From CAITSH01 sp945892985 (lineage in GTDB: Bacteria > Pseudomonadota > Gammaproteobacteria > Burkholderiales > SG8-39): a DNA stretch of 64,000 bases. A program made the translations under genes and the position numbers. The stretch's first letter is position 1, and the number at the start of each line of letters is the position of its first letter. The notes beneath the pieces were generated by a model. It saw only the letters and a list, made by a program, of their open reading frames with translations. It was not told the DNA's origin and made no database searches. The stretch covers positions 62,001 to 126,000 of the forward strand of contig CAMDDU010000003.1 of NCBI GenBank assembly GCA_945892985.1, in the 5' to 3' direction. Positions 1 through 8,554 of this stretch are shown here, in pieces.

Positions 1-281
1 GTCTGCTTGTCGGCGCGGAACATGCCAGAGCGCGTGATTGCTGCGGCGCCGGGGGAGGCCTCGAACCGGCCGGCAAAGCAGAATCCCTTGGCATGCGAAG
101 CACGCGCCTTGTGTTTGCCGAATACACCGTTGAGCGTGTCGACGAGTTCGGTCGGCGTGGTTTGGTCCATTGCCGGTTTAGCGGCCATGTTGTCGGCGTT
201 CATGGAAGCGCAACCGGCCGCAGAGCCGGCGAAACCGATGATCAGAAGCTTGCGTAGGGTGCGTTGTTTGATGCCTTGCAT
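1..281 (-). CDS. Catalase-family peroxidase, N-terminal part (runs off left edge)
   Basis: Ninety-three codons are visible from the ATG at 281, preceded by a GGGAG ribosome site. Residues 7-23 are hydrophobic and end in SAAGC, which resembles a lipobox, so an exported or lipid-anchored protein is likely. After it come TELVDTLNGVFGKHKARASH and AKGFCFAGRF, the opening of the small haem catalase-family peroxidases that remove hydrogen peroxide in the periplasm. The haem-binding residues lie outside the window, so activity cannot be judged. The family call rests on the N-terminal motif only. Confidence 0.7.
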   Translation of the reverse strand, partial: MQGIKQRTLRKLLIIGFAGSAAGCASMNADNMAAKPAMDQTTPTELVDTLNGVFGKHKARASHAKGFCFAGRFEASPGAAAITRSGMFRADKQ

Positions 282-403
282 GTGAGGTCTCCCGTGTTGA
301 TTGGTATAGGCCCGGGTCCGTGGTGGACGAAGACAGGCTGGTTGCGTAATCGGGCGGCGCACGAAATGGCAACTGGGAGGTAGTCGGATCACGCTGTAAT
401 TCC

Positions 404-635
404 TTACAGCGCCGGCGGCACGTCCTGCGCGCAACACGCCGGTCCAGTTGCGCCGGTGGGCACTTGACGCTGCCGTAGGAGCAGAACACACAGCAATCGC
501 CCGCCAGCGGCCGCGGCAGTTTGTGGCAGGTCTTGCAATCAAAAAAACGCAGGCGTCGGTGGGCATTTCCTCCACCGCGGTGGCGCCGCAAGCGGGGCAG
601 GTCACAAGCACCGCGAGTTTGCATTCGCCGATCAT
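404..635 (-). pseudogene. Frameshifted small Cys-rich protein of the GDCCVFCSYG type
   Basis: From ATG 635 the reading gives MIGECKLAVLVTCPACGATA and then EEMPTDACV. A run of seven T (complement of 541-547) then shifts the frame. The next frame continues FDCKTCHKLPRP, AGDCCVFCSYGSVKCPPAQ. These two parts join into one known kind of 70-90 aa Cys-rich protein if one T is restored. A second shift near 440-450 would bring in CCAQDVPPAL and the stop at 404. The paired CxxC motifs suggest metal binding; no function is known to me. Two one-base lesions fit either a decaying gene or indel errors in a long-read assembly. The ribosome site is weak, so the start is approximate. Confidence 0.55.
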
Positions 636-794
636 CACCTTGGCGCGAGCGAGTACATCTTCGCGAGCGGGGGTCACCAGGCGACTAAGGTCGCCATTGA
701 GCGGCCGGGCAGGCGTGCGAAACCCGCTTGCGCAGGTCCGTCCCCAATGGCCGGTTAGCCGTCATTTATGAGTGCCGGTCTCTTCTACCTGATG

Positions 795-1250
795 CTACGG
801 CCTTGGTTGGCCGGCGTCGTTTAGTCTTTCACCGTAAATCATTCGTGCAACTTGCGCTTCGGCGGCAGCAGTCTCGCACTGAGGGCATGGTCGAGAGGTG
901 GAGTAGAGGACGCTGCCAGCAAGACTCGTACGGCCTAGGAGTCGCTGTGCATCGCGAATTGCCTCTCGTTCAGCGTGAGCGGTTGGATCGCCGCGCTTGA
1001 CTACGCGACTTGGACCTTCGCCAATGATCGCCCCATCCGCCACCAAGACTGCGCCGTAGGCCTGATCACCCCATGACTCAGCAAGCCGTTTCATCGACTC
1101 TGCGGCTTCAATCCAGCGTCGTTCCGGTTTGGATGGTGCATCCGAGCGCTCCGCAGATGAGGCAAGGCGCCAAACGAACATAAGAGCCACAGCAGCGACC
1201 GCTCGAGCCAAACCGTTGCGACGGGAGCGACTGAAAGGCGAGGTGGTCAT
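795..1250 (-). CDS. Exported nucleoside/nucleotide deaminase-like protein
   Basis: This 151-aa protein has the two zinc motifs of the cytidine/guanine deaminase superfamily: HAE (H92, E94) and PCPQC (C122, C125). E94 would be the proton-shuttling residue and H92, C122 and C125 the zinc ligands. The family is normally cytoplasmic, yet residues 8-33 look like an export signal: SRSRRNGLAR, then a hydrophobic stretch, then SSA. The twin arginine suggests Tat export of a folded zinc protein, though the motif is not a perfect Tat consensus. An AGGAG site precedes the ATG. The substrate is unknown; the enzyme could act on extracytoplasmic nucleosides or bases. Confidence 0.7.
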   Translation of the reverse strand: MTTSPFSRSRRNGLARAVAAVALMFVWRLASSAERSDAPSKPERRWIEAAESMKRLAESWGDQAYGAVLVADGAIIGEGPSRVVKRGDPTAHAEREAIRDAQRLLGRTSLAGSVLYSTSRPCPQCETAAAEAQVARMIYGERLNDAGQPRP

Positions 1251-1365
1251 CGAGCGTCTCCTGACGGCTAACGTTAAAGCTGCCCGGCGCGCAGCATACG
1301 CCGCGAAGCGGCATTCTGCGGCTGTGTGTCCGCGCCGAGTGAAATGTTATGTTCCTTGCATGGCA

Positions 1366-2454
1366 CTAGCCGATCGCCGCGTTCACCCGCGGCATGACTT
1401 CTTCGGCCATCAGCGTCATCGAGCGCTTGGCGAGAGCCGGGTCCATCCAGTCATGGCAGGGGTAGAGCAGGGTGCCGAAGTCGCCCACTTGTTCGCGAAA
1501 GGCGAGGATCTGGTCGACCACGCTGTTGACCGTGCCGGTGACGACCAGTTTTTCGGTGACGTACTCGGTGGTGATCTTGGAGTCGGGCTCGCTCTGGTCG
1601 GCCTTGAACAGGTTGGAACGGCCGGCAAAACCGACGAGCTTGCGCACCAGTTGCTTGAAGTAGAAATGGTAGGGGCCTTCGGGGGAATGGCCGTAGCGCT
1701 TGGCGGTGGCTTCGTCGTCGGCGACAAAAATGGATTTCGCCACGCGCCATTCGGAGGTGTTGGCTTTTGCGCCCACGGCTTCGCGGCCCTCGGCGTACTT
1801 GGGCCAGTGCGAGGCCACCCACTGGGGCAGCAGGAAGTTGGCCGAGATCGGCTGCCAGCCGCGCTTGGCCGCTTCGGTCACGCCCTTGGAAAAGGGGGCG
1901 ACCGCGGTCACGACGATCTGCGGGTGCGGCGACTGGTAGGGCTTGAGAATGGTGCCCTGGCCGATTTCCGGGATCATGGTCTTTTCAGTGGTCACGGAAA
2001 AATGCTTGCCGATCAGCTTGTAAGGCCCCTCATTTTTCCAGATCTCGAGCACCATGTTGATGCTCTCGAGGAACATCTCGTTGCGGTCCTTGCCGAAGTT
2101 GCCGAACACCTCGGCGTCGGACATCAGGCCGCCGGGGCTGATGCCCATGATGAAGCGGCCCTTGAGCATGTGATCGAGCATGGCCACCTGTGCCGCAATG
2201 GCCGCCGGATGCGAGTTGGGCATGTTGATGGTGCCGGTGCCCAGCATGATCTGCTTGGTTTCGTGCACCAGGCTAGACAGGAACATCATGCAGGAGGTTA
2301 CATTCTCGGCGAGGTCGGTGACGTGCTCGCCAACGTAGGCTTCGCAAAAGCCGAGCTTGTCGGCGAGCAGGATGGCCTCGCGATCCTCGATCAGCGTCTC
2401 CCAGGCTTTGCGTCCGGGCGGGTGCAGCGGCATCATGAATGTTCCGAGCTTCAT
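1366..2454 (-). CDS. LLM-class (luciferase-like) flavin-dependent monooxygenase
   Basis: This 362-aa protein begins MKLGTFMMPLHPPGRKAWET and carries GFCEAYVGEHVTDL and FIMGISPGG, features of the bacterial luciferase-like TIM-barrel monooxygenases that use reduced FMN and oxygen. A GGAG ribosome site precedes the ATG at 2454. It lies 45 bp downstream of the Gfo/Idh/MocA gene on the same strand, so the two probably form an operon. The substrate cannot be told from sequence; related long-chain members oxidise alkanes, aldehydes, terpenes or organosulfur compounds. A flavin reductase gene lies at 13936 but is not adjacent. Confidence 0.85.
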   Translation of the reverse strand: MKLGTFMMPLHPPGRKAWETLIEDREAILLADKLGFCEAYVGEHVTDLAENVTSCMMFLSSLVHETKQIMLGTGTINMPNSHPAAIAAQVAMLDHMLKGRFIMGISPGGLMSDAEVFGNFGKDRNEMFLESINMVLEIWKNEGPYKLIGKHFSVTTEKTMIPEIGQGTILKPYQSPHPQIVVTAVAPFSKGVTEAAKRGWQPISANFLLPQWVASHWPKYAEGREAVGAKANTSEWRVAKSIFVADDEATAKRYGHSPEGPYHFYFKQLVRKLVGFAGRSNLFKADQSEPDSKITTEYVTEKLVVTGTVNSVVDQILAFREQVGDFGTLLYPCHDWMDPALAKRSMTLMAEEVMPRVNAAIG

Positions 2455-2499
2455 TGTTTTCTCCGGTCTGTTGCTTTTTGGGTTGGCGTGGTAATTGGT

Positions 2500-3501
2500 T
2501 CAGGTGAGCGGATCTGGCGACACCAGTCCGCCGCTCTCGACCGAGCGGTTGACCGCTTCCAGGGTCAGCACATTGGCGAGCATCTCGTCGGTTCTGACCG
2601 GGTAGGCCGCCCCGCCCATGGCCGCGGTGGCAAAGGCTTCGAGGTTGGCGCGCACCGCCGGGTGCGGTGGGAAAAAGCGCATTTCCGGCGTGCCGTTGCG
2701 GTGGCATACGCCGACGTCCCAGCCGGTGGGCAGTTCCGGGTGGGTGCGGTCGCGGATTTCCATCCAGCCCTTGGAGCCGTACACGGCAAAGCGGCCGACA
2801 AACGGCGTGGCGAGCATGGCGCTCAGCAGCGCATTCGCGCCGCCGGGAAAGCCCAGCATGATGCCCAGGGTGTCGCCATTGGCGAAGTTGCTGCCGCGTG
2901 TGGACAGGCGCGCCCACACCGATTGGGGCAACCCGAGGCAGGCGATGGAAAGATCGACCAGATGGATGCCGGTTCCGGTGAGCGGGCCGTTGGGCGCGAG
3001 AACCGGTGACAGGCGCCAGTTGTCAGGCGGCAGGGCGAGGAATTTGTCCTGGCTGAAATTGGCCTCGATTTGCAGGATCTCGCCGAACTCGCCGGCCTTG
3101 AAGCGCTGGCGCAACTCGATCATGGCCGGCTCGAAGCGGCGTTCGTGGCCTATGCCCAGCGTGACGCCGGCCTTTTTGACGGCAGCGATCGCGCGCCTGA
3201 CGTCCTCGCCAGTCAGGCACAGGGGTTTTTCGCAAAACACGTGCTTGCCGGCGCGTGCCGCCTGCTCGATCTGTTCGGCATGGAAGCGGTGCGGGGTGCA
3301 TAGCACCACGGCGTCGACATCCGGCGCCTGCAGGGCCGCGTCGAAACTTTCCGAGGCGCGCATGCCCAGGGCGGCCGCGGCATCGCGTCCGGCCGGGTCG
3401 GGGTCGACGCCCACAAGGGGGCGGATGACGCTGCTCGTGGCGAGGTCGCGGGCGATGGTGCGGCCCCACCAGCCCATTCCGATAATGGCTGCGCGAATCA
3501 T
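2500..3501 (-). CDS. Gfo/Idh/MocA-family NAD(P)-dependent oxidoreductase
   Basis: The 333-aa product has an N-terminal Rossmann fold (AAIIGMGWWGRTIARDLA), then VVLCTPHRFHAEQIEQAARA and the EKPL signature (KHVFCEKPLCL) whose lysine takes part in catalysis in this family. The C-terminal half is the alpha/beta substrate domain. Family members oxidise or reduce sugars, cyclitols and related hydroxy compounds. It is the first gene of a two-gene leftward unit with the luciferase-like monooxygenase and is divergent from the dehydrogenase at 3684. The substrate is unknown. Confidence 0.85.
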   Translation of the reverse strand: MIRAAIIGMGWWGRTIARDLATSSVIRPLVGVDPDPAGRDAAAALGMRASESFDAALQAPDVDAVVLCTPHRFHAEQIEQAARAGKHVFCEKPLCLTGEDVRRAIAAVKKAGVTLGIGHERRFEPAMIELRQRFKAGEFGEILQIEANFSQDKFLALPPDNWRLSPVLAPNGPLTGTGIHLVDLSIACLGLPQSVWARLSTRGSNFANGDTLGIMLGFPGGANALLSAMLATPFVGRFAVYGSKGWMEIRDRTHPELPTGWDVGVCHRNGTPEMRFFPPHPAVRANLEAFATAAMGGAAYPVRTDEMLANVLTLEAVNRSVESGGLVSPDPLT

Positions 3502-3627
3502 ACTTTTAGTCCGTGTCTGTTCAATGTCGAAGCGGTGTGCATGGCGTCCTCCTGGGTCCGGATTTGGTCCGGGTTGCGGGTCCTTGGCGCGATGCCGGCG
3601 ACCCTGTGATTTGGCGCCAATACTAGC

Positions 3628-3633
3628 TATAAT
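3628..3633 (+). promoter_or_regulatory. Candidate -10 element of the 3684 dehydrogenase gene
   Basis: A perfect TATAAT lies 51 bases before the ATG at 3684, in the AT-rich part of the divergent intergenic region. No good -35 hexamer is seen; TGTGAT sits at a 17-base spacing but is weak. The start point would be near 3640. Confidence 0.4.
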
Positions 3634-3683
3634 TTATCAATTGCTCAATAAAAAAACGCAGCTTCTCAAGGAGAGTGGGTAAC

Positions 3684-4655
3684 ATGAAAAAAACAGCACG
3701 CGGCAGCGCAGCAAAGGGTAGCGTCGCAGTCATAGGCCTGGGGATCATGGGCTCGTCCATAGCGGCCAACCTTGTCAAGGCGGGTTTTCGTGTGCGCGGT
3801 TACGACGTCGTCGCGGCACGGCGCAACGCGCTCGTTCGGGCGGGCGGCACTGCGGCCGCGAGCGTGGCCGAGGCGGTAAAGGGGTGCACCCGTGTCATCA
3901 CCTCGCTGCCCAGCCCGGGGGCGCTTGACGCCGTCGCCGAGCAACTGGCCGGGCATGCCGGGCGTTCCACTGTGGTGGCCGAGGTCAGCACCCTGACGAT
4001 TGCGGACAAGGAGCGGGTGCGGGCGCGGCTCGCCGGCAGCGGGATTGAATTGCTCGACTGTCCGCTCTCGGGCACAGGCGCGCAGGCCAGGGTCGGCGAC
4101 CTCGCGGTCTACGCCAGTGGTTCGCCGGCGGCGATCCGTCGCATGAAACCGGTGTTCGCAGGGTTTGCGCGCGTGCAATACGACTTGGGCACCTTCAGCA
4201 ACGGCATGAAAATGAAGCTCGTGGCCAATCTTCTGGTGGCCATCCACAATGTCTCTGCAGCCGAGGCCGTCCTGCTGGGCACACGCTCGGGGCTGGACGC
4301 CGACACCATTGTGCGGGTGGTTGCCGACGGCGCCGGTGGTTCGCGCATGCTGCAGGTGCGCGGCCCGATGATGGCGCGGCGCAATTACCTGCCGGCGACC
4401 ATGAAAATGGAAGTCTGGCAAAAAGACATGGCCATCATCGCCGGCCTGCTCAAGGAAGTGGGTGCCGCGGCGCCGCTCTTTACCGCGACGGTACCCATTT
4501 ACGACGCCGCCATGGCGCTGGGCATGGAGGAGCAGGACACCGGCGGCGTGCTCGCTGTGCTCGAGCGCTGGTCTTCTCCGGCGGCAAAGCCCGCACGTCC
4601 CGCACGTATCGGGCGGGTCGCACGTCCGGCGCGTCCGGCCAAGCGTAAAAAGTAA
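3684..4655 (+). CDS. 3-hydroxyisobutyrate dehydrogenase-family NAD(P)-dependent oxidoreductase
   Basis: A 323-aa member of the beta-hydroxyacid dehydrogenase family. It has an N-terminal dinucleotide fold (VIGLGIMGSSIAANLVKAGF), the substrate-region motif CPLSGTGAQAR and the catalytic-lysine helix NGMKMKLVANLL. The ATG at 3684 has AAGGAG about ten bases upstream and is preferred to an in-frame GTG at 3675. The last 25 or so residues are a repetitive Ala/Pro/Arg/Lys tail (PARPARIGRVARPARPAKRK) not usual in the family; it may be a flexible basic extension. The gene diverges from the Gfo/Idh gene. The exact hydroxyacid substrate is unknown. Confidence 0.85.
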   Translation: MKKTARGSAAKGSVAVIGLGIMGSSIAANLVKAGFRVRGYDVVAARRNALVRAGGTAAASVAEAVKGCTRVITSLPSPGALDAVAEQLAGHAGRSTVVAEVSTLTIADKERVRARLAGSGIELLDCPLSGTGAQARVGDLAVYASGSPAAIRRMKPVFAGFARVQYDLGTFSNGMKMKLVANLLVAIHNVSAAEAVLLGTRSGLDADTIVRVVADGAGGSRMLQVRGPMMARRNYLPATMKMEVWQKDMAIIAGLLKEVGAAAPLFTATVPIYDAAMALGMEEQDTGGVLAVLERWSSPAAKPARPARIGRVARPARPAKRKK

Positions 4656-4798
4656 AAAATAAGCGTCGGTAGCTGCAGCGGGGCTGCCGCCCGGCGCAGG
4701 GTGATTGCCTTAAAACCCGCGCCAGGCTTGGCTTTTCAGGTGATTGCCATGTACGATTTGCGTCGATTATCCGGGCAATCGGCGAGGACGTGAGTACG

Positions 4799-5908
4799 AT
4801 GACATTCCGATATCTAATGAGGGTCGCTGCGGCGACTGCGCTCGTATGCCTGGCGGCAGCGTCGCCGGCGCGTGCCCACGATTGCGCCGGGATCGCCGAG
4901 GACGCGAAACGGCTGCTCTGCTATGACGCGGCGTTCGGTCGTGCGGCGCCCACATTGCCTGCAATGCCTTCGGGGGCCGTGGCCCGGCCGACTTCGGGCG
5001 CACCTCCCGCAACGCCGGCAACGCCCGCACAGGCGGCTTCCGCTGCGGCGGTCGCCGAGGCTGAAAAAGCACGCCTCAAGGCCGATGCGAAAAAGGGCCG
5101 AAGCCTGGTCGAGGCCTGGGACCTCGATCCGGACACCGCGCTCGCCCCGTTTGAGTTACGGGCTTACAAGCCGATGTACCTGCAGATCCTGTCGCATACC
5201 AACAAGGTCAACGGCCAGCCTTCCTCGGCGCAAGCGGCCAACAACGTGGTGACGCCGCTGGACCTCCAATCCAACGAATTGCAATTCCAATTGAGCGTCA
5301 AGACCAAGGCCTGGGACCGGATCCTGGGTAACAACGGCAGCCTGTGGCTAGGCTACACCCAGACCTCGCGCTGGCAGGCGTACAACGCTTCCAACTCGAG
5401 GCCGTTCCGGGAAACCAATTACGAGCCCGAGGCGATGTTCGTGCTCAATACGCCCGGCAATATCGCCGGCTGGCAGTCGCGCATGAGCAGTGTCAGCCTC
5501 ACCCACCAGTCCAACGGCCAATCCAGTCCGCTGTCGCGCAGCTGGAATCGTGTGATCGGCCAGTGGGGCCTGGAAAAAGACAACACCACCCTGCTGATAC
5601 GGCCCTGGTGGCGCATTCCGGAAAAAGCGGCGCGCGATGACAACCCGGGTATCGAAAATTTTGTCGGTCGCGGTGAACTGGTGCTGGCCCATCGCATGGG
5701 CGAGCACGTGGTTTCATTTCAGGGGCGCCACGCACTGCGCACAGGCGAGAACGCGCGCGGTTCTGCGAAGATCGATTGGGCCATTCCAATGGCCGGTTAC
5801 CTCAAGGCCCACCTGTCGCTTTTTTCTGGTTACGGGGAGAGCCTCGTCGACTACAACCACCGCCAGACGCGCATCGGCTTGGGGGTGTCGCTGGTTGAGT
5901 GGCGCTAA
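4799..5908 (+). CDS. pldA: Outer membrane phospholipase A
   Basis: A 369-aa precursor with a signal peptide ending near SPARA. The mature part begins with a spacer rich in Ala, Pro and Thr, then a beta-barrel with alternating aromatic and polar residues. The catalytic neighbourhood is seen in SLTHQSNGQSSPLSRSWNR, where His and the following Ser match the OMPLA active-site motif, and a second Asn-containing motif follows. The enzyme hydrolyses phospholipid ester bonds in the outer membrane as a calcium-dependent dimer. The ATG at 4799 lies ten bases after GAGGA and is chosen over the GTG at 4790. It is convergent with the TetR gene. Confidence 0.88.
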   Translation: MTFRYLMRVAAATALVCLAAASPARAHDCAGIAEDAKRLLCYDAAFGRAAPTLPAMPSGAVARPTSGAPPATPATPAQAASAAAVAEAEKARLKADAKKGRSLVEAWDLDPDTALAPFELRAYKPMYLQILSHTNKVNGQPSSAQAANNVVTPLDLQSNELQFQLSVKTKAWDRILGNNGSLWLGYTQTSRWQAYNASNSRPFRETNYEPEAMFVLNTPGNIAGWQSRMSSVSLTHQSNGQSSPLSRSWNRVIGQWGLEKDNTTLLIRPWWRIPEKAARDDNPGIENFVGRGELVLAHRMGEHVVSFQGRHALRTGENARGSAKIDWAIPMAGYLKAHLSLFSGYGESLVDYNHRQTRIGLGVSLVEWR

Positions 5909-5917
5909 GCGGGGCGT

Positions 5918-6640
5918 CTAGGCACGGCCCGCGCGGCTGCGTGCGCAGCGCGGCTTCGCGGCGGTGGCTCTGCCGCCCAGCAGCCCCGGATAGACCGAAG
6001 GCGCTCCCGCCAGGAATGCGCTGATGGCGTGGCCGGCGCTGGCGGCAAAGTCCTGCTCGACCGGCGCACGGTAGATAAAGCGGCGGATGGCGTAATAGAA
6101 CATGCCGCCGTGCAGTTTCCAGACGAACTCGATTTCGGCCCGCGTCACCGGTTCGGTGCTTTTTACCCGGCAATGCTGTCGCAATTCAAGGCAGATCGCC
6201 ACCAGCAGGCGGCGCTGGATGAGGCCGATGTAGCGGCGGTTGAAGCCGGTGTCGGCAAGCCCCGCGTACATGTAGATGCGTATCCATTCGGGCCGGTAAG
6301 TGGCCTTGGCGTAGTCCTGGTAGAAGCCGAGCAGCCTGTCATGCAGTGGTTGGGTGCGGTCTTGTATGCGCTGCAGCCATTGCGCATCCCAGCGGCCGAG
6401 AAAGACCTCCTTGAACACGCGCTCGATCAGGGCCTGCTTGGACGGGAAGTAGCGGTACAGCAGCGGCTGGGTGACGCCCAGTTGGCGCGACAGTTCACGC
6501 GTCTGGCCCGAGAACCCCACCTCTGAGAAGTAGGCGATGGCGCCGTCGACGATTTTGCGTTCGCGTGCTTCCGGGCTGAGGCGGCTTTGCGATGGTTTGC
6601 GTGCCACAGGTTTGCTTTTCTTTGCTGAAGGGGAGGGCAC
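5918..6640 (-). CDS. TetR-family transcriptional regulator
   Basis: This 240-aa protein has a typical N-terminal TetR helix-turn-helix (GFSGQTRELSRQLGVTQPL followed by LYRYFPSKQALIERVF) at about residues 35-80 and a helical ligand-binding C-terminal domain. The start is a GTG at 6640 without a clear ribosome site, so the N-terminus is uncertain. The gene diverges from the LVIVD-repeat gene at 6836 and may control it. The effector cannot be inferred. Confidence 0.85.
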   Translation of the reverse strand: MPSPSAKKSKPVARKPSQSRLSPEARERKIVDGAIAYFSEVGFSGQTRELSRQLGVTQPLLYRYFPSKQALIERVFKEVFLGRWDAQWLQRIQDRTQPLHDRLLGFYQDYAKATYRPEWIRIYMYAGLADTGFNRRYIGLIQRRLLVAICLELRQHCRVKSTEPVTRAEIEFVWKLHGGMFYYAIRRFIYRAPVEQDFAASAGHAISAFLAGAPSVYPGLLGGRATAAKPRCARSRAGRA

Positions 6641-6835
6641 GGGGGAGACCGATCACGGATCAAGGCGGGCAGATTTTCTTTCGGATGATGCTAGCATGTG
6701 CATGTCCGCAGTAACAATGCGAAGCATAGCAACGGGTGCCGCTGCCATCACGATTTTTTTCATGGCGGTGGCGCGATTTAACCCGGCGTTCGATAAAATA
6801 CGCCTCCACACCTTCCATTCATCTAGGGTCCGCAC

Positions 6836-8086
6836 ATGAACAAACTTTCCTCCGGTGGAGCATCGCGCGCCGATCAGACGCTGGCCCTTAACATGAAGTT
6901 GCTGGCGCACCACGAGCTGGCTGGTTTCGGCGGGCTGGGCGAGGGCATATCCATGCAGCTTACCGGCGACGGCCGCCGCATCCTGTGGCTGGCGCACGAG
7001 GCTGCGCCGAAAAACTTCACCGGTGTCGATGTGACGGACCCGCGCAATCCCAAGCTGGTGGTGCAGACCGACCTGCCGCATATGCGCGTGCGTTCCAATT
7101 CGCTCGATGTGGTGGGCAACATCATGGCGGTGGCCTACCAGACGAAGGAGGCCGGCCTCAAACCGGCCGGCTTCGATCTGTTCGATATCAGCGTGCCCGA
7201 GTCGCCCAAACTCATTTCGCACTTTGACTGCTCCGGGCCGCATTCGCGCGGCGTGCATGCGCTGTGGTTTGTCGACGGCAAGTACGTGCATATGGCCTCG
7301 GGCGCGCCCGATTTTCAGCCGCGCAATCCGCTTGACGACCAGATTTACCGCATTGTCGATGTCTCCAATCCGTCCAAGCCGGTCGAGGCCGGCCGCTGGT
7401 GGCTGCCTGGCACGCGCGAGGGGGACGAGGCACCACCGCCGCCGCGCCTGGCCGCGCCCTTCGACATGGGCTTTCGCGCCCACAACACCAACGTCTTTCC
7501 CGAGCGCCCCGACCGCGCCTATGTCGGCTACATCGACGGCGGCGCGCTGATCCTCGATATCAGCGACATGAACAACATCAGGCTGGTGTCGCGCTGGAGT
7601 TATTCACCGCCATTCAACGGTTTTACGCACACCGTGCTGCCGCTGTTCAGCCGCGACCTGCTGATCGTCAGCGACGAGTGCGTGCTCGATGACGGCGCCG
7701 ACTGGCCCAAGCTCGCCTGGGTGGTGGACGCGCGGCTTGAAACCAACCTCGTACCCATCGGCACTTTTCCCGCGCCGCCCTACGAGGCTTTTGCCAAGCG
7801 TGGCGGACGCTTCGGCGCCCATAACGTGCACGAGAACATCCCGGTATCAACTTCGTTCAAGTCGGACTCCATCATCATCGGCACCTTTTTCAACGCCGGC
7901 GTGCGTGCTTATGACGTGTCCAATCCCTACCAGGTGCAGGAGATTGCTTATTACGTGCCCGGTGCGCCCAAGCTATCGCCGGCTGGCGCCGTGCAACTTA
8001 ACGACATCTACGTCGACGAGAACCGCATCGTTTACACGGTGGATCGTTTCACCGGCGGCTTGTACATACTGGAAATGACGATCTGA
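6836..8086 (+). CDS. LVIVD-repeat beta-propeller protein
   Basis: A 416-aa protein built of repeats of the form ...FDISVPESPKLI..., DVTDPRNPKLV, IVDVSNPSKPVEAG, LDISDMNNIRLVS and DVSNPYQVQEIAYY, the LVIVD repeat that folds as a beta-propeller. It has no obvious signal peptide, so it is probably cytosolic. Function is unknown; homologues often sit near catabolic genes. Its 3' end takes part in the 298-bp tandem duplication that follows, and the last 40 or so bases are repeated at 8342-8384. AGGG lies ten bases before the ATG. Confidence 0.75.
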   Translation: MNKLSSGGASRADQTLALNMKLLAHHELAGFGGLGEGISMQLTGDGRRILWLAHEAAPKNFTGVDVTDPRNPKLVVQTDLPHMRVRSNSLDVVGNIMAVAYQTKEAGLKPAGFDLFDISVPESPKLISHFDCSGPHSRGVHALWFVDGKYVHMASGAPDFQPRNPLDDQIYRIVDVSNPSKPVEAGRWWLPGTREGDEAPPPPRLAAPFDMGFRAHNTNVFPERPDRAYVGYIDGGALILDISDMNNIRLVSRWSYSPPFNGFTHTVLPLFSRDLLIVSDECVLDDGADWPKLAWVVDARLETNLVPIGTFPAPPYEAFAKRGGRFGAHNVHENIPVSTSFKSDSIIIGTFFNAGVRAYDVSNPYQVQEIAYYVPGAPKLSPAGAVQLNDIYVDENRIVYTVDRFTGGLYILEMTI

Positions 8087-8097
8087 CATCAATACTT

Positions 8098-8226
8098 GTC
8101 ATTGCGAGCGCAGCGAAGCAATCTCATCACCATTCACCATTGTGACTGGCGATTCAATGCCACAAGATTGCCGCGTCCCCTCCGGGGATTAGCTGCGGGG
8201 CATCGGCTTCGCCTCCTCGCAATGAC
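8098..8226. repeat. Palindromic-ended dispersed repeat, copy A
   Basis: The 129-bp element begins GTCATTGCGAG and ends CTCGCAATGAC, perfect 11-bp inverted termini. The interior includes CGCAGCGAAGCAATCT and a CCCCTCCGGGG stem. Repeats with these ends occur as non-coding dispersed repeats in many bacterial genomes, from general knowledge. Reading it as a protein (SLRAQRSNL...) gives a frequent false ORF. Confidence 0.85.
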
Positions 8227-8395
8227 CGACGGCAATAGGCTGGAAAGCATCGCCAGTTCGTCAGCCAAGGCCTGGTCGAAAACCTGCAGCGCCTGCGCCG
8301 TCACCGGCAGCGTGACGCCGTGGCTGGCCGCCTCGGCCACCTCGTTTCACCGGCGGCTTGTACATAATGGAAATGACGATCTGACATCAATACTT

Positions 8396-8524
8396 GTCAT
8401 TGCGAGCGCAGCGAAGCAATCTCATCACCATTCACCATTGTGACTGGCGATTCAATGCCACAAGATTGCCGCGTCCCCTTCGGGGATTACCTGCGGGGCA
8501 TCGGCTTCGCCTCCTCGCAATGAC
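8396..8524. repeat. Palindromic-ended dispersed repeat, copy B
   Basis: This is the second 129-bp copy, exactly 298 bp after copy A, with the same 11-bp inverted termini. It differs from copy A at a few positions, such as CCCCTTCGGGG against CCCCTCCGGGG and TTACCTG against TTAGCTG. The differences show the duplication is not brand new or that one copy has been under drift. Confidence 0.85.
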
Positions 8525-8554
8525 GACGGGGGCGGACGTGGTTTTTTAAGCCTT

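Noticed and set aside
1129..3009. 626-codon plus-strand open frame opposite the luciferase-like and Gfo/Idh genes
   Set aside because: It is the antisense shadow of two clear minus-strand enzymes with family motifs; its own translation has no domain.
2618..3682. 354-codon plus-strand open frame
   Set aside because: Antisense shadow of the Gfo/Idh gene, with low-complexity Arg/Ser/Pro composition.
6653..7483. 276-codon minus-strand open frame
   Set aside because: Opposite the LVIVD-repeat gene; no domain and His/Gln/Arg-rich shadow composition.
8096..8443. Open frame reading SLRAQRSNL... and LLAMTDG
   Set aside because: It is a translation of the 129-bp palindromic repeat, a frequent false ORF in genomes that carry such repeats.
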